The notes below the pieces were generated by a model. That model searched no databases, was not told the DNA's origin, and saw nothing but the letters and a program-made list of their open reading frames with translations. From positions 248,001 to 312,000 of the forward strand of contig JAIXMR010000012.1 in assembly GCA_025677835.1 (NCBI GenBank): a stretch of 64,000 nt of DNA, in the 5' to 3' direction. Of this stretch, positions 10,846-21,006 are shown in pieces; positions within the stretch are counted from its first letter, which is position 1; each line of letters begins with the position of its first letter. A program made the position numbers and the translations under genes. The DNA is from Sporodiniella umbellata (taxonomy: Eukaryota; Mucoromycota; Mucoromycetes; Mucorales; Rhizopodaceae).

Positions 10846-12219
10846 ATGGGAGAGGAAGGCATTATTCCAGAATACACAGTCTATGGCTATACTTATAACC
10901 AAGTACTTTCCAAAATGAATCCAAACCATATTCACTTTCATGATTTAAACCCTGAAACGCAATCCTATGTGAGAAGTACTGCATGTACTATCACTTATAT
11001 GTCTGTTTGTTTGGCATGTATCATCTTTCAAATCGGTTCAGCTATATTACTGGCATGGAAATCTAGAAAACGTATCCATTTCATTCTCTTATTCCAGGCG
11101 CTACTGTGTTTTCTCACTATCCTCTGTAGTGTTCTTAACCCTATCACAGCAGTTACTTGCATCGTGGTTAGTTTTTTTTTTTTTTTTTTTTTTTTTTGGT
11201 TTCTCTCTCTCATCTTTTCTGACAGCTTCTTCCCCTCTTTTTTTTTTTTTTTTTTTTTTTTTTCGTTTAGCGGTTTTGGGTATCGATTGTTAGTATCAAC
11301 TTGGGCGGATGCTGCATTCAAAATATTTTGTTATACAAAGCCTATCTCTGTTATGAACGTTCGGTTGTACTGCTCTCATTAGGTCTGATAATCAACACAG
11401 GTTATATTGCTATCACTATCATTTATGCTTTATTTGGTCAAGTTCCTACTCATAAGGATATGATAGGAAACTGTACTGTAAGTGCTTAGGTTTGATTTTT
11501 CAGCCCATAAAAGATACACCCTTGCTCATTATTTTAAATATTTACATTCATTTGTTTACAGATGGATAACCGTAATATTAGAATTCCTTTTTTTTCTTGA
11601 AAAAAAAAACTTATTTTGTAATTTAGTTGAATGGCCAGCACTTGTAAAGTTAGGTATTGATATCCTCAGTAATGGCTTTCTGTCAGTAGCTTTTCTTTTG
11701 GTCATATTTCGACATTATCGTGTGTTTGGTAATGACTTGTATAAACTACTGTTATCCAATGGGTTGATGTATTCGTAAAGTGCTTTGTTCAAAGAAAAAA
11801 AATATATATTAAACTTTCTGTTCAGAGTTGGAGTCATAGCTTCCAACATACTCACTGGTATTCTAATCTCTACGAGAGCTATGGGTGGTTTGTCAGCAGA
11901 TCTGTATTCGTTTGATTGTAAGTTCAAAAAGTCGCTTTTCTTTATCTCAAAAGTTTTTTCTTTTTTTCTTACTCTACGTATAGGGGTCTTTACTAGCTAC
12001 TTACTCATCCGACAGTTCAAAGCTGGAAGGTCTGAAAACAATGAAAACAACGAAGAAACAGAATCTGTCCAAAGCTCAAGATCTTATCTCAATATACAAA
12101 AACAGACTTTAACAATCAATACGCAGTGCAGCAGCCCTTCACATCTAGACCTAGAAAAAAGCGCTTTTCCCGATTCTTTTCCTTTAAAAGTCGGTTCGAG
12201 TAGAGATAAAAGTACTTAG
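10846..12219 (+). CDS. Seven-span membrane protein, unknown family
   Basis: Predicted integral membrane protein of 337 residues. The six-exon model is 10846-11166, 11271-11477, 11562-11571, 11627-11774, 11826-11917 and 11984-12219. Hydrophobic segments fall near residues 47-68, 76-98, 103-127, 134-160, 184-208, 219-243 and 250-266. They are separated by short loops with basic residues such as SRKR and RHYR. This seven-helix layout, with an outside-type amino end and a Ser/Glu/Asn-rich cytoplasmic tail, is receptor-like, but no GPCR motif (DRY, NPxxY) is visible. The third exon is only 10 nt and is needed to hold the frame across the loop between helices 4 and 5. Intron 1 contains two long T runs. 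It is convergent with the ankyrin gene (191-bp gap). Function not assigned. Confidence 0.8.
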
Positions 12220-12374
12220 TATTTTACTTTTCTAAAAGAAAAAGAATGTCACTTTGTTTTTAATATAAATACAAAAGTATATCTGTTGAATCCTTCTTTC
12301 CATGTATTTATAAGCAAACCCCACCAATGAAAAAAAAGACCTTTACCTTTTGTTTTATTTACAGAGTGTGGGAA

Positions 12375-12409
<35 letters not shown>

Positions 12410-12410
12410 A

Positions 12411-13759
12411 CTACTTTTTGTTGTTTGAAGACCACCATTTTGAAAAAAAACCGCCTTTGGTATTTTTTTTGTTATCTATATTTACATACTCGTCTGTATC
12501 CATACTTTCACGTAATGTACCTGCCATACTCTTTTTGACCAAGGGAGATAAGACATCAAAGCTGGATCGAGAGTTCCCTCCTTCATCTGTCGATAAGTGA
12601 TTGCTATGCGGCCCCCTTCTACTGTTTCTTCTAACAGGTGCCGCTTCTGGTCTTTGGTCTTCACAAAATGAAGGCCGAGGATCTGCCTCGCTCACACACT
12701 CGTCCTGTAAAGTGGCTGCCATCGCATTCTTTAATGCAGTTGTTCTAAGGCCATCGGAGCTGCTGCTTATCATAGATGGATCGCTTTCAAAACTAGGTCG
12801 GGTGGTATCGAGTGAGTTTCGACTCCCTCCATGCGTTCTCCTCTCGAGTGACTGAAGGTAGTTTTCGTCATCATAGCGATTGACAATACCGTAACTGTAC
12901 CAATCGCCAGCTCTCTGTAAATCTTCTGCTGTCGGGCGGCTGGTGTTGATACTATGCCTGGGTGGCGGTAAGGTGGAAATGTCAGGAATGTCTAGTTTTT
13001 GAGATTCAAAGGTAGAAGGCAAACTAGGTCTTCTTAACCTTTCGGATTTTGACACATGGACACTGTCTGTTGAGCGACGCACACGTGGCTCTGGATTCTT
13101 AGAGACGATCTGAACTGGTTGTAATCCTTGCATCATTGTTTGCATTGAGCTAAATGTTTCCAACAGTTTGACTATCTCTGTGTGATGCTTGGCAGCGGCG
13201 ACATCAACAGGTCTTGACCCATACTTGTCTTTCACATCAACTCTAGCTCCATTTCTCAACAATAAATCCACTATTTTTGTACATCCATTAGCACAGGCAA
13301 CATGCAAAGCAGTAGATCCTGTAGCCCCTGCAACAGCCTGCGACTTGTCAGCGCTGTGTTTCTTGGACCATCTAGTATAAAAGATAAGGAAAGCAAAAGT
13401 ATATATAGATACATAAACAAAATTTCTCCTTTTTTTTTTTTTTTCATTTACTTTTGGGCATTCACTTCAGCTCCTCTATCAATAAGATATTGAACTACAG
13501 CGAGGTGATTGTCGCTAATACAAGCTAATTGAAGCGGCATATATCCGTTTACAACTGAGTCAATAATTGCTCCATGATCAAGTGCAAACTTGACTAAGCC
13601 TAAACGCCAGGTGTTTTTTTTTTTTTTTTTTTTTTTTTTTGTAAGCTGCCTCTACTGTAACTCTCTATTCTCTTTTAATTTACCAACATTGCCATTCATG
13701 CAGGCACTATGTAAGCCTAAAGAGTAATCTTTGGTTTTATCTTTTTTCCCTTCATACAT
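12411..13759 (-). CDS. Ankyrin-repeat protein with disordered tail
   Basis: Predicted cytoplasmic scaffold of 394 residues; exons in transcript order are 13759-13684, 13599-13452 and 13371-12411. The first 150 residues hold about four ankyrin repeats, with typical motifs GLHSACMNGNVG, MPLQLACISDNH, STALHVACANG and RPVDVAAAKHH, each followed by a VxxLL-type helix. The remaining 240 residues are Ser/Arg/Pro-rich and look disordered. They contain several possible basophilic kinase sites (RRPSLPS, RRNSRR), and the protein ends in a Trp/Lys-rich motif FSKWWSSNNKK that could bind membranes or partners. The start ATG at 13759 is the first in frame and gives MYEGKKDK; an upstream exon cannot be excluded. 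The first intron contains a T/A run of about 24. Confidence 0.85.
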
Positions 13760-13901
13760 CCTGTTACAAATGTATGTGTATATCTATGCGTTTGTATAGT
13801 TTTGTATATAAGACCAAATAAGTAAAAAGAAGAATACAGAAAAGGAGAAGAAAGAGAAAAAAATAAAAAACAAAAATCCTGTATATGTATGTATGTATGT
13901 A

Positions 13902-14000
13902 TACAGTGCTCCCACCTCAAATTAGACCTTTTTTTTTTTTTTTTTTGGAAACATTGGTCATATTTTTGAGCTAGAAATTGATCAAATCGGAAATTCGTTT
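13902..14000. mobile_element. Tc1/mariner-like transposon end (relic)
   Basis: After a TATG repeat the sequence reads TACAGTGCTCCCACCTCAAA, that is, a TA followed by CAGTG. This is the form of Tc1/mariner terminal repeats inserted at TA. It is followed by a T run and then GGAAACATTGGTC (13947-13959) and ATATTTTTGAGCTAG, which recur in the repeats at 6257 and 27059. No matching opposite end or transposase was found nearby, so this is an orphan end or truncated MITE. It sits about 145 bp upstream of the ankyrin gene's start codon. Confidence 0.5.
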
Positions 14001-14095
14001 GACCAATACTTTAAACTTTGTTTGGTTATTCTTTATTTTTTTTTTGTCATCAAACTATTTGTTTTTGATTTATATTCTTTAGAGTAGTAATAGAA

Positions 14096-14544
14096 ATGGA
14101 TCTGCGCTATTCACAAGACAACCTTATTTCTACAAACAAATATCCGCCAACCATATCACCTTTGACTTCAAGACATACAGATAGCATTATAGATACACTT
14201 GTTGAGCTGTTACAACTTTTTGTTCGTACTTCATAACTGGTGTGTTTCTTTTATTTACTAGGTCCCTCTTTATCGCTTCCCACTGTACCGATACAAGCGT
14301 CTCTTATCTCCATAATCATTTCTTTGTTTTGGTGCAATCGAAGTCATAAAAAGTATATATTAACGTGTCTACTTCTTGTGTTATTAATGTTTAGGAACCC
14401 ACTGAATAGCTAGAATATAACTAGCACACTACTTGGTCTTTTTTTAGAGCCGGAAAATACGTTCATCACAGTAGAAGTCAAGGCGAAGCCGATTATAAAG
14501 AGTCAGTAACCAAGCGCCTCTCGTTTTCTGACAAAAGAGCTTGA
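14096..14544 (+). CDS. Candidate small single-span membrane protein
   Basis: I do not recognise this gene and it rests on my splicing alone. Three exons (14096-14225, 14262-14352, 14448-14544) join exactly in frame to 105 residues. Residues about 10-40 are Ser/Thr/Pro-rich. One hydrophobic stretch (ASLISIIISLFW) follows at about residues 58-70, then a basic, Ser-rich tail ending LSFSDKRA. The first intron would be only 36 bp, at the lower limit for this genome (40 bp is seen in the P450), and an alternative acceptor exists near 14395 for the second intron. Divergent from the ankyrin gene. Confidence 0.4.
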
Positions 14545-15133
14545 GACTGACTAATTGAGATCATACAATTCTATTATGAGTTAAGGGACAAATAGTGTTA
14601 GATGCACTATATTCTTACTAACACGCTTTAACGTTGATTCACTATTAGACAAACTTTTGTCGACATGACAATACTTTTTAGGACTTTTGCTGGTTTGAGA
14701 ACACACAACTCTAAACCACCTATATCTTCAAAGCTAGTGGATTCACGCAGGAAAAACACACTGTCAAACAGAAGTGAATAAAAGTGACCTATAGCAAACC
14801 TCCATGTACTAATCTCTTTCACCACACATACAAGTGGTTAAAAAAAAAAAAAAGAGGCTTTTCTGACAGTTGAACTATACATATCGTTAAGATCAGTTAT
14901 AATAGCCGTGACTGCAAATATAGTCATCAATAAAGATAGACCAGCTATAACTTTGTAATTTAAATGACAAAGAATAGATGGACAGTCTAAGAGGAATTTT
15001 TTTGAGTAATCGTTTGCTGAGGTTTATTATATCAAAGAATACAAATGCTTTTTGCAAAATGGGTAAAATGTGAAAACAAAGGAATGATCAAAGATAGCTA
15101 CATATGAAATAGGTAGAAAGACGATAAGATTAA
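14545..15133. other. Intergenic, nothing recognised
   Basis: AT-rich DNA without a supported gene. A reverse-strand frame at 14628-14825 (65 codons) has no recognisable domain. Confidence 0.5.
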
Positions 15134-15478
15134 ATGAAAAGTTATTGCACTGTCTCCGAAGTTTGCAAGAAAAGCATCCGAAAAATAAAACGGACCCTTT
15201 GCAAAGCAGTCAATGATAGTAATACCATGGATGACCTATCTACTGCTAAATTCTCTAAACATGCTTCAAACACAAAACTTTGTAAATATAGTATGAAGCT
15301 TACCGTTGATACTAAGATTATTTTATGTCAAATCATTGCGTCTTTAGCTACAAAGTACACTTTGGATGAAAAAAGCATTAAAACAAACAAGAATGAGATG
15401 TCAAGATTGACAACAAAGAGATCCACCCCGTCACAAAAGCGCAGTGAACAAGGAAAACTTGGAAAATCCCAAATTTAA
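15134..15478 (+). CDS. Isolated 114-codon ORF, hypothetical
   Basis: Single-exon open frame in an otherwise gene-free gap. The predicted protein is Lys/Ser/Thr-rich with a Cys-containing amino end (SYCTVSEVCKK) and a basic tail (TTKRSTPSQKRSEQ). No domain, signal peptide or membrane span is recognised. Codon choice is not obviously unlike the neighbours. It could be a small gene, an exon of a decayed gene, or chance in AT-rich DNA. Confidence 0.3.
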   Translation: MKSYCTVSEVCKKSIRKIKRTLCKAVNDSNTMDDLSTAKFSKHASNTKLCKYSMKLTVDTKIILCQIIASLATKYTLDEKSIKTNKNEMSRLTTKRSTPSQKRSEQGKLGKSQI

Positions 15479-15967
15479 CAAGTAGTAAAGACTAATGCCA
15501 ATTGTAACTACTGTCCAGCACAGTTTTCCCTTTTGCATCTCAAAAGCATTTACAGTATCTTGAGTAAAAACAAATTATCATCTCCTCCAAAAATCTTCCA
15601 AAATGATTTCCATATAGAGACTGTGTCACTTCATAATACTGTGAGGAGGGGTGCTTATCAAAAGATATTGATTATTGAGTTTTGTTGGCTATTGATAACT
15701 ATTCAATTTTTCAGATTATCAGAAAAAAGACTGCTGAAGCCCCCTAATAGATAGTTCTCTGACCAAAAAATAAAGAATAGCCAAACAAAGTTTGAAACAT
15801 TAATCAAATTTGATCCAATGTTTTTTTTAGAAAAAAGTTTCAACTGGCAGGGGAAACATTGTACATACAAAAAAAAAAAAAAAAAAAAAAAAAAAGGGGA
15901 GGGAGGGTAAAAGATGAAAAAAAGCATGCTTAGCTTTGTGAGAAAAAAAAAAATCAAATAAAAGAAT
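15479..15967. other. Intergenic with A run
   Basis: No gene is supported. It contains an A run of about 25 (15870-15894) next to a purine-rich stretch. The part nearest 15967 is probably the 3' UTR of the leftward DUF7721-like gene. Confidence 0.5.
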
Positions 15968-16696
15968 TTATTGTAGAATCTTTCCAAGCATACCGGTAAT
16001 GCCCCCTCCACTACTTTGTTGTTTTTGGCCACCACCGTTAAGACTTCCCAAGATGCCCATAACAGCATCGAGTCCTCCTCCCCCGCCACCGCTATTTCCT
16101 TTTTGTTGAGTCATTAGGAGTTTCATGGCCATAGTGGCAGCTGCTTGAAGCATTTCAGCTTGGTTGTTTCCACCACTTGAGCCTCCTTGAGCTTTAAAGA
16201 GCTTTTGTGCTTCACCCATAGCCAACCCAATCAATTGGCTACTACCTCCTCCACCACTGTTTCCTCCGCCCGAGAACATTTTAAAGGCTTGCATGGCAGC
16301 CGCTGAGCCCAGATCACGTGAAGACTGTCCTTCCACGGGTTGGCCACTGTTCTGATTGTATATTTCATCGTGAGCTCTGGCAGCATGGCTAGCCTCGTCT
16401 TCATCTACTTCACCATGATCTTCTTCACGGTGCATAACGTTACTAGCAATTTGAGAGAAAATACCATCATCATCATCATCTTACAAGTGAGACTGTTTAA
16501 TTTTCTTCCTTCTTTGTTCTGTCTCAACCTACCATCTTCAGCGTGTTGTTTAGCAAGACGAGCAACGTGTTGAGGATCAGCTTTTGAGTTTCCCCCTACA
16601 AAGCAATGCATGAGCTGTCTAAAAACGTACTTTGTTTTTTTCTTTCCAAAAGAAACTCTTTTTACCTTGGTATGAATCTGCTTCGCCGTAAGACAT
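15968..16696 (-). CDS. DUF7721-like Gly-rich fungal protein
   Basis: Three exons in transcript order (16696-16666, 16595-16529, 16442-15968) give 190 residues starting MSYGEADSYQGG. The middle shows the pattern I associate with the fungal DUF7721 / beta-flanking-protein family: SRDLGSAAAMQAFKMF, then SQLIGLAMGEAQKLF, then a helix AATMAMKLLM, separated by Gly/Ser/Gln linkers. A final amphipathic helix (GITGMLGKIL) ends the protein. An acidic, His-containing stretch (MHREEDHGEVDEDE) precedes the helices. The second intron needs the donor AG|GTTGAG, which is weak; the obvious GTAGGT donor three codons earlier breaks the frame. Cellular role is unknown; members are soluble and sometimes reported next to cytoskeletal genes. 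The family name is from memory of motifs. Confidence 0.75.
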
Positions 16697-18422
16697 TCTT
16701 TTTTTTTTTTTTTTTTACTTATTATTATTACAGACAAAAAGAAAAAGAAAGGAACATAAAAATAGGTTTTTTATATATATGAAAAGGCTGTTTCACAACA
16801 TGTAATGTCCTTTTCGATACATGAATCCGAAAGAAAATCGCTATAAAGAAATTGCTTTTCAAGAGGAAAGAGCTTTTGTTCTGTAGATAGGGACTTTTGT
16901 AAATAATTTTATATTCTAAAATGTACACCTGGAGAACGTGTTCTATATTCGTTTCATAGCGGCGAATAGACACTGATTTATACGTGTGAAAATGTCCATA
17001 GGCCTTTTTTATTTTTGTTTTTATTTTTGGTATTACACAGCTTTGTTTACATCATCATGATTTATATAAAGTCAACTTTTTTGATAAGTTTATTTTATAG
17101 CAGTAATCTTCTTTTGGCTCTTATTCTGCAAACTCGTTTCTGCAACAAGATCTGATTGTATGCCATATGCTTACATCTTGGGGATAGGAATTCTGTAAAA
17201 ACATCGGCCAAAGACACGCACGAGCTTGTTGAGAGCGTTAGTTTAGAATCCAGTGTGCTAAAATAGTTTAAAACAATAGCCAAAAGCAAGCTTTTAAAAG
17301 TTTTATAAACTCAAATAGCCAAGGCTTTTTTGCAATCTCGCTATTAAAGTAAGTCTGTACGATGGCCTACACTATTAAAAACGGAGAGGCCACTTTAGTA
17401 AAAATAATGATGCTGACGATGTACACTCCGCTATACTCGCTTTTTGTCACTGACCAAAAAGTTTTATGAAATCGAGCGATAGTGCTCTTCATAAAACAAA
17501 AAACACAACCTCTTGATGTACTATCAGTGTTCGTTTGCAGCATCGAAATATCTGATTCCATAAGTGATGACTGAAAAGTGATGTCTTACTCAGGAACAGT
17601 TCTCAAGCAACTGTCTGGTATAGGCTCCTGTTTGAAGTTTTAATACAGGAACAAATGCTTAGTAAGAGGTGTCTATTGAGAAACGATGAATAATGTTTTA
17701 AGATAATGATTCTCCCATATCCCCATACGTTGTAAAAATTAATCAGGTAAATCTATAGCCATATGTTAATAAAATCGTTAATTTCCAAACTTAGATAGAC
17801 ATTTCATATCCTACTTTTGTTAATCTATGTAGGTTTATCCATATCTTTTTGTTTTTGTTTTTTTTTTTAAATATTTTAGGTTCTCATCGTTACTCATTGG
17901 CCTTTGTATTTTGCCAGCTGTAACTCCAGATAGCCGCGATATGGGGTATTATTCTCTTTCAAAATACCGAATACCATACAAGTAAAGGCCAATCACTTCA
18001 ATTTGAAACTTTTACTTTCTTTTAAGAAAATCTTTGTTAATGGTCTTGGATTATTTCTTATTCTTTATAAAGAACAAAGGTGGCTGTTATAAATAATATT
18101 TATGCTTGTTTCTTTTGCCATCCTTTGCTTTTGTGTACTGGGCTCATCGATTTGTATTTCTGTCTTCTATTTTAAAAACCAACAAGAAACTGGGGTTAAG
18201 AGCTTTGATAATGAAGCTGTAGACTGAGCTATGTTGCTTGTATTGAAAATTGTAAGCAAATCTCACTCTTGCATAAATTTGAGTTGCCTTTGTTGAATTT
18301 ATTAAATATTCACATGCTTTTTTTTTTTTTTTTTTTTGAGATAAACTCTATTCCTCTTTTTTTCTCCTTCATATTCTTCCTGTCCTTTTTTTTTTTTTTT
18401 TTCGCTTTTCTCACCTCTTAAA
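16697..18422. other. Intergenic, nothing recognised
   Basis: 1.7 kb of AT-rich DNA with no supported gene. Reverse frames at 17095-17289 and 17367-17561 have no domain. The last 120 bp hold two T runs (18318-18337, 18386-18402), a pyrimidine-rich leader typical of promoters here. Confidence 0.5.
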
Positions 18423-20107
18423 ATGACGGTCTCTGATGAATCCACGCTCACAAAACTGAATCCAGCTGTAAGCACAATGATCAAGGCTTATGGTTTAGGT
18501 TGGGTCACCACGACAATGCCTGGACTAATTGCCTTGCTGTTCAAAATCGCCTCATCTAAACAAAAAGGTAGCGCGATTCAAAAAACATTACTGGTTTCAC
18601 TACCTCGACTTCTCCAGCGCAGTGTGACAAAGAACGGGTTTCCTTTGTTATTAGCCACTTCTTTTGGAGGACAAGAGTTTGTGCGTACTTTATATTCTAA
18701 ATGCACTGGAAAAAAACTGTCTCTAAGAGTTTCACTCTTTATCTCTTCTTTCCTCAGCATATTTTCTATTCAGAAGCTTTATCCTAAACTACAAACACTG
18801 GATTTCACCTTTTTCGTACTTGTACGTGCACTAGACGTTTTTGCGCACCGAATTTATGAATCAGCCAAAGTCAGACAGGTGGTGCCTGGATGGCTGTTGG
18901 AGTATGGCAATATTTTGGTCTTCATGATGGCCAACACAGAAATTATTTTTTCATGGTTTTATGAGCCATATAGACTACCAAAGTAAGTGATTAGTTCCTT
19001 CCCTTTATAAAACGGGATTTTTTTTTTTTTTTTTTTTTTTTGGTTTTTGATACAGTGTTTATAGATCTTATGCAAAATGGATAACGCGCATGTCAGGAAT
19101 AGACGATAGATTGCTAAAAACTTTAAGAGCTATTCGATCTGGGAAGTGGATTTATGGTGTACGGCTGTTTCCCTCTTTTTTTTTTTTTTTTTGTTGCCTA
19201 GTGTTGCAATGTATTTATTAATGAATGCATTTTTAAACTAGAAAGATACAGGTTTGGGGCCTCTTTTAGGAGACTATTGTGAGGAGATTGGTCTACCTAG
19301 ATCCTATGGCGATCCAGTCTTTGGTAGAATTGATTGTGCTGTTGTACACGACGGGTATCACTGGGGTTGTGAGTTTAATGCCTTAAATCGGTTTTTGAAA
19401 GGGTTTATTAAGATTTTCCCTGTAAGAAAAAGAAGAGAAAACAATAACAGGCTTTTATTAATCTGTTTACTTAGGTCTACTTAGGCGTTCATTTGGCCCC
19501 CCCTTTACTTTTCAAAACCAAAAAGCTGCTAGAAAATCCTGTCGAGTCACTCACACATATTTTAAAGGCTAGTCTGCGATCTTCTACCTTCTTAGGCACT
19601 TATATAGCTATTATATGGTACAGCATATGTCTTGTACGAACCAGAATAGGTCATCAGCTGCTGAATGTTCAGCAGACTCGACTTGATAATACCTTGGCCC
19701 CTTTGGTTGGAAGTATGCTATGTGGCCTATCTCTGTTGATCGAAACTCGACACCGCCGTGGTGAAATGACACTCTATGTTATGCCCCGCGCCCTTTTTTC
19801 TATTACAGGAAGGGTGTTGGGATTTTTGAAAAAAAAGCAGTGGTGGCTCAATTTTGGTTCAAAATGGGCAGAAAATGTAATTTATTCTATGTCTGTCATG
19901 GTTGTTATACATGCGCTTTATAAAGACAAAAATTCAGTGCGGCCTTCCATACGCGGCTTAATGTCGTGGATATTAAAAGAAGAGCTACAAATCAATACAA
20001 TGGCTGAAGATCATATAAAAGGCCAGATAACAGAGGAGAGCGAGGAAGAAGAAGATGAAGAGGAGAGTCTAGAAATCAACATCAAAAGACCACTATCTGG
20101 TTTATAG
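18423..20107 (+). CDS. TMEM135-like multi-span membrane protein
   Basis: Integral membrane protein of the TMEM135 group, which in animals acts at peroxisomes and mitochondria in lipid and organelle dynamics. The four-exon model (18423-18982, 19056-19158, 19242-19421, 19475-20107) gives 491 residues. The amino half has several hydrophobic segments, including a stretch LFISSFLSIFSIQKLYP and a paired span near residues 155-185. The centre carries the family-like Cys/His segment DCAVVHDGYHWGCEFNALN, followed by FLKGFIKIFPVYLGVHLAPP, which corresponds to the conserved region preceding LHxxP in TMEM135. The carboxy half has more spans and ends in a strongly acidic tail (EESEEEEDEEE) plus a basic end. 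The identification is by motif memory. Introns are GT-AG, two with long T runs. Confidence 0.75.
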
Positions 20108-21006
20108 TTCTATGCTTTGTATAAGACATTGATTTCCGAATTTACTACTAATAATTATGCACCAAAAGTTTTAGCCAGTATACACTGCAACAAAAAATAG
20201 AGTAAAGATGGTTTAGTTTTTATGACTAAATAAAGAACAGATCTTTCAAGATTGTCTGGGCACTGCAACATATCAGAATATGTATATTAGCATGCCAGGG
20301 CCTTTATTTAGAACTTTTTTCTTTTTTTTTTTTTTTTTACCAGATTGACTTTGTTTAGGAAAGCTAAGCTTAACATCTGAAAAGTGTTTACTTCATCCAA
20401 AGACAGTTAATATTGTCTTAATTTTCTGAAGCGGTGAATGTCAAGAGGTTTACAAGCTCCGACAGGCGAGTAAGGAAGACGCACAATAGAATTTTTTATG
20501 CAAGTTTAAAGTCTTTTATATATATATTTGGGCTAATCACAAATTAAGACAATACATCACATTTATTGATAAACAAGAACAATCTTTACTTGCACATAGA
20601 AAGTTGTCTAAAGAGCATAAATCCAGAAATAGAGCAACTTTCTTTAACATTGTTTAAAAATAATCAGTTATATAACTCTTAATGGAGCACAGTAAGCCGT
20701 ACGCCATTCCACTAAAAGAAAAATACTAAAAGCTACAACCGCTGTATTTAATAGAATCGCGCAAGTAAAAAAAAAAAAAAAAAAGAGACTAAAGCCTTAA
20801 GTTATGCTTCGAAATACTTATAATAGCCAATAGACCTTTTTGGAAACGTCGAAACTTAAAGCAATCTACAAGGTACAAAAATACAAGTATACTTATAAGC
20901 GAAAAAAAAAGAATTATTGTTTCACTTTTTGTATACTTTTCTACATTGTATATACTCAGCACTGTTTTTTAGTCAAGGTACTCTTTATATACATTTTGTG
21001 CTATAG
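20108..21006. other. Intergenic / unresolved 5' part of the RabGAP gene
   Basis: AT-rich. A short coding-like segment at about 20838-20872 followed by a GTAC donor reads RPFWKRRNLKQST in one frame, a plausible amino end for a TBC1D22-type protein. However, no ATG lies in that frame, and its phase does not match the exon starting at 21007. The rest shows an A run (about 20767-20785) and no gene. Confidence 0.35.

Noticed and set aside
10846..14544. P450, membrane protein and ankyrin gene as a metabolic or signalling cluster
   Set aside because: Orientations alternate and no second biosynthetic enzyme, regulator or transporter of known type is present.
15703..16089. 128-codon reverse frame overlapping the DUF7721-like gene
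   Set aside because: Shadow frame; it includes a poly-Phe run from the A tract and no domain.
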